NCBI GenBank assembly: GCA_965646165.1
Contig: CBFFYP010000005.1
Span: 1 to 64,000, forward strand
Direction: 5' to 3'
From: MGBC114844 sp910585855
GTDB taxonomy: Bacteria; Bacillota; Clostridia; Lachnospirales; Lachnospiraceae
DNA: 64,000 nucleotides
Made by a program: the position numbers and the translations under genes. The notes beneath the pieces were generated by a model. The model saw nothing but the letters and a program-made list of their open reading frames with translations. It was not told where the DNA came from and did not search any database. Shown here piece by piece: positions 26,560 to 34,686 of this stretch (within the stretch, counting starts at the first letter, position 1; each line of letters starts with the position of its first letter).

Positions 26560-27143
26560 TTAGTATTTTTCTTTATGAGCATTTAATCCTTTTCGTATTA
26601 ATGTTTTAATGTTTTGAAATTCTATTTCCATAGAAATTTCGTGAAATTTTTCTAATTGTTCAATCGCATATTTTTTATCATCTGTTTTATTAGATTCACT
26701 TGCATGATTGATTTGGTTTCTCATTAATTTAAGAGCAAGATAATAACGCATGATATTATAAAGGATATGATTAGGAATATTACTTTGTTCTATTTGTCCG
26801 ATTCCTTCTTTTAATCGATTTAATGCAGCAACTTTTTTTCATAAGTTCCCGATAGTGTTTTTTTATACAGGTCATAATCTCTGTAGAAAAAATAATGAAT
26901 CAAATAAGGTTTATTTTTTATTTCATTTAGGTATTTTTTTCCTGAGTTTGCTTTTTCTGGTTCTTGGTCATAAATTTTAGGGAGTATTTCAGTATTTTTT
27001 CGATTACCAATTCCTTTTTCAAAGTAGCGGTTGAGAAATGTAATCAATCGGTCTACTGCTCTTTGTACTTCTTTCTCCTGTATTTGTTTTTTTATATTTT
27101 CTAACACTCCAACGGCTAAAGCACGTTGGGTTCTTATATACAT
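26560..27143 (-). pseudogene. Frameshifted HEPN-like C-terminal remnant of a type III effector RNase
   Basis: Two minus-strand frames (27143-26820 and the frame ending at 26560) join into one sequence if a single-base slip at the seven-A run near 26839 is allowed. The joined part reads about 193 residues and contains LMRNQINHA, an R-x4-H motif typical of HEPN ribonucleases (Csm6/Csx1-like). No CARF domain is present; the 5' end abuts an IS200/IS605 element. The first ATG has GGAGGTGA, so the truncated frame could still be translated. HEPN assignment rests on one motif and the CRISPR context. Confidence 0.55.
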
Positions 27144-27272
27144 TCACCTCCAAATATACTCGAAAGCATATAAGACTAATGAGTTTCTATAAGACTTTCA
27201 CTACCAATCATTCACTTGAACGAATTAACGATAGTATAAGGCTTGCGTCAAAACCTGTTTATACATTCTTTT

Positions 27273-28733
27273 TTAAATTGCTATACTACTTAAATTATTT
27301 TTACCTGTTAATCTATCTACTTCCAGATTGTGAAGCCGATAGAAATTTTCAAATCTTTCCTTGCACTTATCCATATCAAAACTTTTTAAATCATTATTTA
27401 TATTCATTATGAGAAAAGCAGAATACATATCTCTCTGAATTTTAATTCCATTAAAATCATTCCATCTTTGTGACAGTGATTTCTTTCTATACGTTCCATC
27501 AAAATGATGAAATTGGCTTGCCTTTGCTTCAAAAGTATTTATCTCAATCAATTTTTCACCATAATATCCTAATTTTCTATCTAGGATAGCTAATAACATG
27601 GAAGGGGCTTTGTTTGCTAATGACTTACCATAGCGTTTCTTTCGTTTGAATTTACCTTTCTCATTCTTTTCAGTATTCTTTGCACGTTTCTGGAGTCCTG
27701 CAAAATTCATTTTTTCAACATATACTTTGTTTCCAAGAAATATAATATAATTAGCCAGACACTCATGCTGATATTTTCTAATATCTGACTGTTTTCTGTA
27801 TAATTCTTTTAATTCCTTTTGATACTTGATATAGTGGTTTGATTGATTCCATACCACTTTTTTATTGCCCTGTTTCTTAATCGTTCCGTTTTCGTTATAA
27901 TGATCTGGATTAGTTGCCCGTCTTGACCGATCCATCTTTCTAAGGAATTTCCGTTTCTGATTTTCGATATTCTGAACCCTGTCAGCAAGTTCGAATATTT
28001 TTACATCCGATTGACTGGAAATACTAACCGTACTTGTACCTATATCAATTCCAACATCTCCTGTGCCAATATCATGTTTGATTTCACCAGTTTCAGAATC
28101 TACTTTTATAGGTGGATTTCCTTTAAAGACAATTTGTACATAATATTTCGGTTTGTTTCTTACATATTTTCGTACAATTCTGTTGTAGCAGATTTTCGAT
28201 TGCATCGCTTGATACTCATAATAGTTCTCATAATCTATCATAACTGGTATTTCTAATCCATTCCAGATAAGAAAATCATCTTTAAAACGGATACCTGTCG
28301 AATTAGATTTTCCTTCAAGCGAATGAAAGTCGCCATATTTTTTATAATAAACTTTCTTTCCATTGCCATGGAATAACTTATCATAAGATTTCCATAATGC
28401 AGTTGCAATTTTTTGTGTAGTAAAAGAATCCATATTATCTTTGAAATGCTTTTGCATTTGTTTTACATTTTCGTGAAAGGAATATTCTGACATACCATAT
28501 TGTTTGCGAATATCATTTATTTGTTTCCAAATTTCTTTATCTGATTTTTTATTTCCAGTTATTGAAGATAGAAGAGTACGATATTTCTTAGTCTTGATCA
28601 TTTCTTTGTATCGTTTCTGTGTTACGTTTACTAAAGAATTATAAATTTGTCTTCCAATTTCAAAACGTTTATTTAAAATATCTTCCTGATACTTTTCTGT
28701 TTTTAACGGAAATTCAACAGTAAAGTTTGCCAT
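27273..28733 (-). CDS. tnpB: TnpB-family nuclease without the zinc ribbon
   Basis: The roughly 486-residue protein keeps the RuvC residues: D in VGIDIGTSTV, E in KVYVEKMNF and D in IQRDMYSAFLIM. The zinc ribbon normally found between the last two is missing: the segment reads ASQFHHFDGTYRKKSLSQRW with no cysteines. TnpB is an RNA-guided nuclease that helps keep IS200/IS605 elements in place. This zinc-less subgroup is recognisable in other Firmicutes from memory, so it may be a stable lineage, not decay. The ATG at 28733 is chosen over an upstream GTG. Confidence 0.8.
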   Translation of the reverse strand: MANFTVEFPLKTEKYQEDILNKRFEIGRQIYNSLVNVTQKRYKEMIKTKKYRTLLSSITGNKKSDKEIWKQINDIRKQYGMSEYSFHENVKQMQKHFKDNMDSFTTQKIATALWKSYDKLFHGNGKKVYYKKYGDFHSLEGKSNSTGIRFKDDFLIWNGLEIPVMIDYENYYEYQAMQSKICYNRIVRKYVRNKPKYYVQIVFKGNPPIKVDSETGEIKHDIGTGDVGIDIGTSTVSISSQSDVKIFELADRVQNIENQKRKFLRKMDRSRRATNPDHYNENGTIKKQGNKKVVWNQSNHYIKYQKELKELYRKQSDIRKYQHECLANYIIFLGNKVYVEKMNFAGLQKRAKNTEKNEKGKFKRKKRYGKSLANKAPSMLLAILDRKLGYYGEKLIEINTFEAKASQFHHFDGTYRKKSLSQRWNDFNGIKIQRDMYSAFLIMNINNDLKSFDMDKCKERFENFYRLHNLEVDRLTGKNNLSSIAI

Positions 28734-28771
28734 AATATTCACTTCGCTTTCTAAATATAATATTCTCTTTT

Positions 28772-29134
28772 TTAATATCTTTTCTTTTGATTCTCTATGT
28801 ATTTCTTAATTGTTTTACTACATACATTTCCTGCTGTTGAAACAAAATAGCTTCTTGTCCATAAACTAGGCATTTTTAATAATTCATTGAATTCTTCTCT
28901 AAGAATTTTACTTGTATATCCTTTTATTTGTTGCATAATATCTGACGGACTTAATGTAGGTGGACAATTTAAAAACATACGAGAGTGGTCTTTGTTGCAT
29001 TCAATTGCGATTAATTCAATTTCTAACTCCTTACATTTAATTTTAACCAGTTCTTTAAATCGTTTTTCTACATTTGGTATCAGAAAAATTTTGCGTCTGT
29101 ATCTTGGACAAAATACAAAATGGTAGTTTATCAA
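28772..29134 (-). CDS. tnpA: IS200/IS605 Y1 transposase with altered HUH motif
   Basis: The frame matches TnpA from YHFVFCPRYRRKIF to the catalytic Tyr in KKYIENQKKRY. The HUH motif reads CNKDHSRMFLNC, with Arg instead of the second His; the second copy in this window (47564) has the normal KDHVHLLIN. The start is also unclear: homology extends upstream of the TTG at 29134 but no ATG is in frame. It is probably inactive. Confidence 0.7.
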   Translation of the reverse strand: MINYHFVFCPRYRRKIFLIPNVEKRFKELVKIKCKELEIELIAIECNKDHSRMFLNCPPTLSPSDIMQQIKGYTSKILREEFNELLKMPSLWTRSYFVSTAGNVCSKTIKKYIENQKKRY

Positions 29135-29476
29135 AGATACTGTTGTGTTTGTATATCTATATTTATTTTCTATACATATACTATATCATAATATATGTAT
29201 GTTTGCAACTTTTACATACATATTATTTTATATTGTGCTATCCAGCCCACACCTAAAGGTGTGGGCTTTTCGCGCATTTCCTGTAAGAAAACAATTAGAC
29301 GAACTGGGGTGCAATTAATTATCTATTCAAAAATTTAATACTGGCAGCAGACAAATATAGGTTAGGAAAAATAATAAAAAAATTTTTTATTTTTTAGGAT
29401 TTTTTCAAAATCAGAACCTATTTATAAATTAGAAAGCAAGAAATATAAAAAATTTACTGTATGGAGGAAATGTCTT

Positions 29477-30322
29477 ATGAAAATGGCTAACTCAACTTGT
29501 TGGAATATTACAAACAAATGCAATGATCACTGTCAGTTTTGTTATCGGGATCAAACTTCACCTGATTTGGATTTAAAAGGCAGATTCGCTGTTATTGATA
29601 ATATTGCTGCTTCTGGAATCCGAAAATTGACTTTTGCAGGAGGAGAACCGTTACTAGTAGCTGAAATTAAGGAGTTAATTCAATATGCCAAACAAAAAGG
29701 TCTGCTTGTATCTATGACGACAAATTCTATTCTTTTAGATGATCAAATGCTTGATTTTTGTATGACACATTTAAACTGGCTTACTCTTTCTTTAGATGGT
29801 GCGACAACAGAAGTACAAAGTCAAATGAGCAGAAATCCCAATCATGCCAATCGTGTAAAAGAAGTGTTGTCTGCTGCTGCCAATAAAGAAGGAAGTTGTA
29901 AATTTAAAATTAATTCTGTAGTCAGTCGGGTAAATTTAGATCATATAGAAGAACTTGCCGAGTGGGTTGCAGCATATCCGATTGCCCGATGGAAATTGTT
30001 TCAATTTGTTCCGCTTAGAGGAACTTCAAAAAGAAACAGTGACAAATTTCTTATATCCAATCAGGAATTTTATCAGGCAGTAGAGAAAGCCAGAATACGG
30101 CTAAAGGAAAAAAGCAATATTTTATCGGTTAGTGATAAGGAAAATATTAGAGATGCTTATTTTATTATTGCTCCAAACGGAGATGTAAAAAGTTCCCATG
30201 ATCTTCAGGAGCAGTGTCTTGGAAATGCACAGTATGATAATTTGAAAGAGATTTGGAATAGAGGATCTTATAACTATCAGCTACATGAAGCCAGAACACA
30301 GTCTTATATTGATATGCCGTAA
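29477..30322 (+). CDS. Viperin-like radical SAM protein
   Basis: The 281-residue protein has the radical SAM cluster motif C15-x3-C19-x2-C22 (TNKCNDHCQFCYRDQ), the GGEP motif in KLTFAGGEPLL, and a central KINSVVSRVN followed by RWKLFQFVPLRG. The last two strongly recall viperin (KINSV and RWKVFQ). Prokaryotic viperins dehydrate CTP, GTP or UTP to ddh-nucleotides that stop phage transcription. It may instead belong to a neighbouring MoaA-like family. It heads a three-gene unit with a GreA-like protein and an unknown protein. A GGAGG precedes the ATG. Confidence 0.6.
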   Translation: MKMANSTCWNITNKCNDHCQFCYRDQTSPDLDLKGRFAVIDNIAASGIRKLTFAGGEPLLVAEIKELIQYAKQKGLLVSMTTNSILLDDQMLDFCMTHLNWLTLSLDGATTEVQSQMSRNPNHANRVKEVLSAAANKEGSCKFKINSVVSRVNLDHIEELAEWVAAYPIARWKLFQFVPLRGTSKRNSDKFLISNQEFYQAVEKARIRLKEKSNILSVSDKENIRDAYFIIAPNGDVKSSHDLQEQCLGNAQYDNLKEIWNRGSYNYQLHEARTQSYIDMP

Positions 30323-30371
30323 GGAAATAAGAAATTTTAAAGATAAGCAAATAGAAAAGGAGAAAGTTTTT

Positions 30372-31052
30372 ATGGATAAAAAAGAACTGATTCAAAAACG
30401 TTATATGGAAGCAATTCAGAAGAAATTAGAGAAGGCAAGAAGCAGTTACGAAATTGCCAAAAACGATACAATCGAGGCAGAAGGGCGTATGGTAACACGT
30501 TATGATTCTACAAAGACAGAAACAGCATGGCTTGCAGACGGATATTTAGAGGAAGTAAAAGAATTAGAACAGTGTATTCAAAATCTGCAGACACAAAAAG
30601 AATATGCCAATGTTGCTGATATCTTGCTTTTGGATGAATTAAAAAACGGAGAGTATCAAAAGACACTATCTTATACACTTCTTGCGGAAGATTCTCCTGT
30701 TTCAAATACTTTATTTTCTGCTTTATTGGGCTGTATGGTCGGGGATTCTGTGGTGATAAGCAGCAGCAAACAAAAAATTGAGTATCAGATCAGAGAAATT
30801 CAAAAAGGAAAACCAGACGGAGCAGCAATCGGTTCTTTGATTACGTTAGAAGATGAATATGGCGATTCGGATCAATATTATATCGTTAATTATGTAGGAG
30901 GAATTGAAATAGAAGCAGAGGGAGAAATCATTTATTGTTTATCAAAGCAAGCTCCTATTGCACAGGCTTTATTAGGGAAAAAGGAGGAAGATAGAATTGA
31001 AGTAACTGCAAAAGAAGTAATTACTTTTCATATTTTAAAAGTGGAGGAATGA
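30372..31052 (+). CDS. GreA/GreB-like protein
   Basis: The 226-residue protein has an N-terminal coiled coil (residues about 1-75, with EAEGRMVTRYDSTKTETAWL) and a C-terminal FKBP-like Gre domain (IGSLITLEDEYGDSDQYYIV and APIAQALLGKKEEDRIEV). Gre factors enter the RNA polymerase secondary channel. The acidic tip expected of a true cleavage factor is not evident, so it may bind polymerase with another effect. It sits between the viperin-like gene and an unknown gene, with a 4-bp ATGA overlap or near-overlap downstream, so the three are likely co-transcribed. Confidence 0.7.
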   Translation: MDKKELIQKRYMEAIQKKLEKARSSYEIAKNDTIEAEGRMVTRYDSTKTETAWLADGYLEEVKELEQCIQNLQTQKEYANVADILLLDELKNGEYQKTLSYTLLAEDSPVSNTLFSALLGCMVGDSVVISSSKQKIEYQIREIQKGKPDGAAIGSLITLEDEYGDSDQYYIVNYVGGIEIEAEGEIIYCLSKQAPIAQALLGKKEEDRIEVTAKEVITFHILKVEE

Positions 31053-31054
31053 TA

Positions 31055-31852
31055 ATGTATTTATTGCCGGATGAGAACTTTGTTTATTCTGAAAAGGGAT
31101 GCTGTGAAAAATTAAATAGCTATCAGAAATTGTCGAAATTAGGACTTCCTGTTTTAAAAAGTGCAGTGATTCCTTATCAGGAATGGAATCAAATCAGTGA
31201 AGAAATGGAAGATAAAATTCGAAAGCATTTAAAAAGCAGTTATTGTATGATTCGGTATATCTATACTTCTTCCTGTCATAATATCAAAAATGGTGGAAAA
31301 ATCGTGCCTGTTTCTGCGGATTCTCTTCTTGCAGAAGCAGAGCCGCAGACAGATTTATGGTTGTTAGAACCCAGTGACAGAAGGAATAATCTTTATTGCT
31401 GTAATATTTCTATGAATCGAATTTTGGAAAATTTACATATTGAATTTGTAGGAGAAGGGTTTGATATATCTGATTTAAATAAAGGAAAGATTTCTCCGCA
31501 TGAACAAATGGATATTTCCTATCCGATTGAATATGGTTTATATCTGGAATGGTGGAAAAGGGCAAAGTTTTCTTTTTGCTTACAGGAAGAATATAAGCAG
31601 AGTATTGTTTTAAGAAAAGAACGGTGGAAAGAATTTCAGACATTGTGTGATATTACATTTCCTGAAACTTTTCATCCTGTGGATTTTAGATTTTTGGAGA
31701 AAATAATCGGATATGTGGATAGAGTAGAAGAAAGCTGGGGACAGGAAAAGCCGGATTTTTATAATATAAGCTGTTCCTGTGAAAAAAGCGGAAGGATAAT
31801 CTGCTGGGATATCCAAACTCCAAGCGGAAAGAAAAGAGCTTATTTTCAGTAG
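31055..31852 (+). CDS. Unknown protein in the viperin-like operon
   Basis: The roughly 265-residue protein is not recognised. The N-terminal LSKLGLPVLKSAVIPYQEW vaguely resembles the start of ATP-grasp domains of PEP-utilising enzymes, but no ATP-grasp metal motif could be identified. It has several Cys pairs (CC at two places, SCSC near the end). AGTGGAGGA lies directly before the ATG at 31049, so the second ATG at 31055 has the better spacing. Its position suggests that it works with the viperin-like and Gre-like proteins. Confidence 0.65.
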   Translation: MYLLPDENFVYSEKGCCEKLNSYQKLSKLGLPVLKSAVIPYQEWNQISEEMEDKIRKHLKSSYCMIRYIYTSSCHNIKNGGKIVPVSADSLLAEAEPQTDLWLLEPSDRRNNLYCCNISMNRILENLHIEFVGEGFDISDLNKGKISPHEQMDISYPIEYGLYLEWWKRAKFSFCLQEEYKQSIVLRKERWKEFQTLCDITFPETFHPVDFRFLEKIIGYVDRVEESWGQEKPDFYNISCSCEKSGRIICWDIQTPSGKKRAYFQ

Positions 31853-31884
31853 AACGTGTTATAAAAAAGAAAGGGGCATTTGTT

Positions 31885-32862
31885 ATGATAACAGAAAAGA
31901 TGTTTCAGGAAAAATTGTCCGAATGTAAAAGAAAGATAGAAGCAGAGGGAATAAGACTGATAGGAGAGAGAAAGATGCTGTATGGTATACAGCTTTTAGC
32001 AGAAAGCAAGTATTATGAGATGCTGAAAATAAATATATATCTGTCAAAGCAGGGAATTTCCTATGTGATTTCAGATAAAAAAACTTCTATTAGCAGCAGA
32101 TTAGATCAGATATTGACAGAAACATTTCAGCAGATACCAAAAGTAGAGGTATGTTATTTAGGAACAGATGAATCGGGAAAAGGGGATTATTTTGGACCGC
32201 TTGTTGCTGCAGGATTTCTTTCGTATGGAGAATTAGATGCATATCTTATCAAACATGAGATACAGGATTGCAAGAAGATGTCGGATCAAAAGGTAAAAGA
32301 TTGTGCGAAATATTTGATGTCTAATTTTTCGAAAAACTGTATTATTTTAACGATTACTCCAAAAAAATATAATGAATTATATAGATATTGTATGATAGAA
32401 GGAAAAACATTAAATGATTTGCTGGCATTGGCTCATAGTCGGGTAATTTCAGCGGCGTTGGAAAAAAAGCCTAAAATGCGGATGTTGATTACGGATCAGT
32501 TTACTGATAAAGAATTATTGATAAGGCAAATAGAACAGACAAAGCCTGACGATTTATTTTTTAAAAGATTAAAAAACAAAGAATTAAAGACGGAAATACA
32601 AGTTTTGCTAAAAGCGGAAAAGTATACAGCAGTAGCAGCTGCTAGTATTTTGGCAAGGGCTGCTTATTTGGAATGGATAGAGAATATGTCCGATCGGTTT
32701 GGGTTGATTTTTCCAAAAGGGTGCGGAGAGGATGTAAAATTTATGGCAGCAGCATTGATGGATAAAGTAGGAGAAAGAAATTTAGAGGAATATGTAAAGA
32801 TACATTTTAAAACAACAGATGCAGTTATGAAAGGGTATCATGTAAAAAGCAGTTGGATTTAA
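31885..32862 (+). CDS. rnhC: Ribonuclease HIII
   Basis: The 325-residue protein has the RNase HIII N-terminal domain (about residues 1-85) and the catalytic block YLGTDESGKGDYFGPLV with D95 and E96, plus KYTAVAAASILARAAYLEW, the type 2 RNase H signature. It degrades the RNA strand of RNA/DNA hybrids. It lies between the viperin-like operon and a small CARF/Csx20-like gene, in a locus that also encodes a reverse transcriptase, so it could be a housekeeping gene trapped in the island or a helper of RNA-derived spacer capture. Confidence 0.92.
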   Translation: MITEKMFQEKLSECKRKIEAEGIRLIGERKMLYGIQLLAESKYYEMLKINIYLSKQGISYVISDKKTSISSRLDQILTETFQQIPKVEVCYLGTDESGKGDYFGPLVAAGFLSYGELDAYLIKHEIQDCKKMSDQKVKDCAKYLMSNFSKNCIILTITPKKYNELYRYCMIEGKTLNDLLALAHSRVISAALEKKPKMRMLITDQFTDKELLIRQIEQTKPDDLFFKRLKNKELKTEIQVLLKAEKYTAVAAASILARAAYLEWIENMSDRFGLIFPKGCGEDVKFMAAALMDKVGERNLEEYVKIHFKTTDAVMKGYHVKSSWI

Positions 32863-32879
32863 GAGAGAAAGGATAAAAA

Positions 32880-33224
32880 ATGTTTATTAATTTTACAAAT
32901 CATACATCGAAATTATGGGATAAGGCGCAGTTAGAGGCAGCAAAAGAGTATGGAGAGATTGTGGATTTGGGATATCCCAATGTAAGTCCGGGAAGTACAA
33001 GAGAGGAAGTGTATCAGTTAGGCGAAGAGTATTATAGACGCATTATGGAATATCAGCCTTCAGCGGTACTTTGTCAGGGGGAATATACATTAGTTTGCTA
33101 TTTGGTTGGGCGGTTGCAGGAGAGTGGGGTTTTGGTTTTGGCAGCTTGTACACAGAGAAGTTCTTATATGGTTGGAAATGAAAAGCGCAGTGTTTTTGAG
33201 TTTGTGCAGTTTCGGGAATATTAG
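32880..33224 (+). CDS. Small CARF/Csx20-like protein
   Basis: The 114-residue protein begins MFINFTNHTSKLWDKAQLEAA and contains VLCQGEYTLVCYLVGRLQESG and VLAACTQR, an alternating strand-helix layout like a Rossmann-type sensor. It resembles small proteins found beside type III CRISPR genes (Csx20-like group, from memory), some thought to cleave cyclic oligoadenylates. The relation is weak. It is 17 bp downstream of rnhC and is followed by a P element. Confidence 0.45.
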   Translation: MFINFTNHTSKLWDKAQLEAAKEYGEIVDLGYPNVSPGSTREEVYQLGEEYYRRIMEYQPSAVLCQGEYTLVCYLVGRLQESGVLVLAACTQRSSYMVGNEKRSVFEFVQFREY

Positions 33225-33233
33225 ATTTAGAGA

Positions 33234-33398
33234 GGGGGACGCTGGAATCGAAAGGAAGGTCTATTCCGGGCTCGCTTGCGCTTAGCATTTCTTATTTCCA
33301 CATAGCGGACACATAAGACGCTAAAATACAGCAATACAGAGTCTAAGTGCCGACGGGAAATGATGACCCTGCATAGACCTTCCTTTCGATTCCAGCTG
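33234..33398. repeat. Palindromic element, family P, copy 2
   Basis: A 165-bp element inverted relative to copy 1. Outer arms GGAATCGAAAGGAAGGTCTA and TAGACCTTCCTTTCGATTCC pair completely, with GACGCT at the left and AGCTG at the right. The internal CCGACGGGAAATGATGACCC block matches copy 1 in reverse complement. It lies 10 bp after the stop of the Csx20-like gene. The remaining gap to 33649 is AT-rich, without a gene. Confidence 0.85.
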
Positions 33399-33648
33399 AT
33401 TTTATAAGCTTTGAAGTTGTATTGTTGTGATGCAGTTTATGGTGAAAATATGTAGTAAAAGTATGGATTGATATTGCTTTTGTTTGGAGAATAAAATAAA
33501 ATAGAGAAGGAAAAAATGATTTTTTGGAATAATAAGTAGATTAATGAAAGTAACAGAAGAAAAAAATAAAAATTGTTAAAAAAAGTGTGACTTTTGAGAA
33601 AAGAGTTCCTAAGTAATAAGTAGAAAAAGAGAAAGAGAGGATACTGAT

Positions 33649-33957
33649 ATGGCGAAGAAAAGTGTGAATAATAATATTTATTTGGTGGCACAAAAGTCAG
33701 ATAAAAAAGAGAGAAAATTAGATTATTACTTAGAACTTCCGAATGGAAAACGAGAATATGCATTTACGAGAAATTATTCGGCGATTTGTTATATGGCTTG
33801 TAAATCAAAAGTACCAGTAAATCGAGTATTGTATGCTAGAAAAAGAAATGAAGCTTTTATGGGGTTAGTAAAGTATTTAAATTATATTATGCCTTATTTT
33901 ATTGAATATTTTGGTTTGGAAGTAAGAGAAACAGAGAAATCAAGAAATGAGATATGA
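33649..33957 (+). CDS. Small basic protein, unknown, first gene of the type III-D locus
   Basis: The 102-residue protein is rich in Lys, Arg and Tyr and is not recognised. It reads MAKKSVNNNIYLVAQKSDKK, then RNYSAICYMACKSKVPVNRVL. GAGAGG precedes the ATG. It is 98 bp before the CARF gene on the same strand and probably belongs to the same unit; nucleic-acid binding is possible from its charge but not shown. Confidence 0.6.
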   Translation: MAKKSVNNNIYLVAQKSDKKERKLDYYLELPNGKREYAFTRNYSAICYMACKSKVPVNRVLYARKRNEAFMGLVKYLNYIMPYFIEYFGLEVRETEKSRNEI

Positions 33958-34055
33958 TGAAAAATATAGAAAAGAAAGGGGGGATGCTGAAAATAAAAAT
34001 ATGGTAAGTGAAAAAATAAATTATATAGTATAAAAAAATAGGAGGAATAGCAGAA

Positions 34056-34670
34056 GTGAAAAAGGTGTTTATTACAGTGATTTCGTTACAAGCAAGGAAT
34101 GGATTAGAGAAGTTGGTTTATCATCCGGTAGGATTTCAGTTTTTGGAAAAGGAGCGGGAAACTTCTTTTCCGATTGTGCCGGTAATTGCAGAGCATTTGG
34201 ATAGGAAAGAGGAGATTGAGGTTATTGCTGTTCGATTTAAGAATCAGGATGTTGCGGATAATTATCAATATTTTTTAGGAGAGTTAAAAGAGCTTGGGAT
34301 TGGTGAGGAACAGATAAAAGTAGTAGAAATGCCGGAAAATCAAAATAATGATACAATAGAACAGGTTTTTATGGATTTAATTCGGGCAATTCCAAATCAT
34401 TCGGAAATCCGGGCTTGTGTAACATTTGGTACAAAACCAATTTCTGTTGTGATTACTACTGCATTAAGTTTGATTGATAAACTGCTTTCTGATGTGGAAG
34501 TAGATGGAATTTATTATGGTGAAATTCCAAGGGTAGATGGAAAAGCGAAAAAAGAAGAAGCGAAAATTTATGATATGTCTATATTGATGGAACTTGGAGG
34601 AGTAATTAATCAGCTTTATGAAATGGATTTTAATGATCCATTGTCAAGTCTTGAACAGTTATTAAGATAA
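34056..34670 (+). CDS. CARF-domain protein without an effector domain
   Basis: The 204-residue protein looks like a Csx1/TM1812-type CARF: an N-terminal KVFITVISLQ strand, the central ACVTFGTKPISVVITTALSL ligand loop, and VDGIYYGEIP followed by IYDMSILMELGGVINQLYEM. CARF domains bind the cyclic oligoadenylate made by Cas10. There is no HEPN or nuclease domain, so it may act on its neighbour, an HTH protein whose gene starts 17 bp later. It starts at GTG with AGGAGGA upstream. Confidence 0.72.
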   Translation: MKKVFITVISLQARNGLEKLVYHPVGFQFLEKERETSFPIVPVIAEHLDRKEEIEVIAVRFKNQDVADNYQYFLGELKELGIGEEQIKVVEMPENQNNDTIEQVFMDLIRAIPNHSEIRACVTFGTKPISVVITTALSLIDKLLSDVEVDGIYYGEIPRVDGKAKKEEAKIYDMSILMELGGVINQLYEMDFNDPLSSLEQLLR

Positions 34671-34686
34671 TGTGGAGGGAAATAAG

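Larger units (their letters stand above)
27150..29275 (-). mobile_element. IS200/IS605-type element 1
   Basis: The unit contains a Y1 transposase gene (28772-29134) and a tnpB gene (27273-28733) on the minus strand. One end is marked by the hairpin AGCCCACACCTAAAGGTGTG (29244-29266), typical of the subterminal palindrome. The exact ends are not resolved. Its transposase carries a damaged HUH motif, so it may no longer move itself. Confidence 0.75.
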
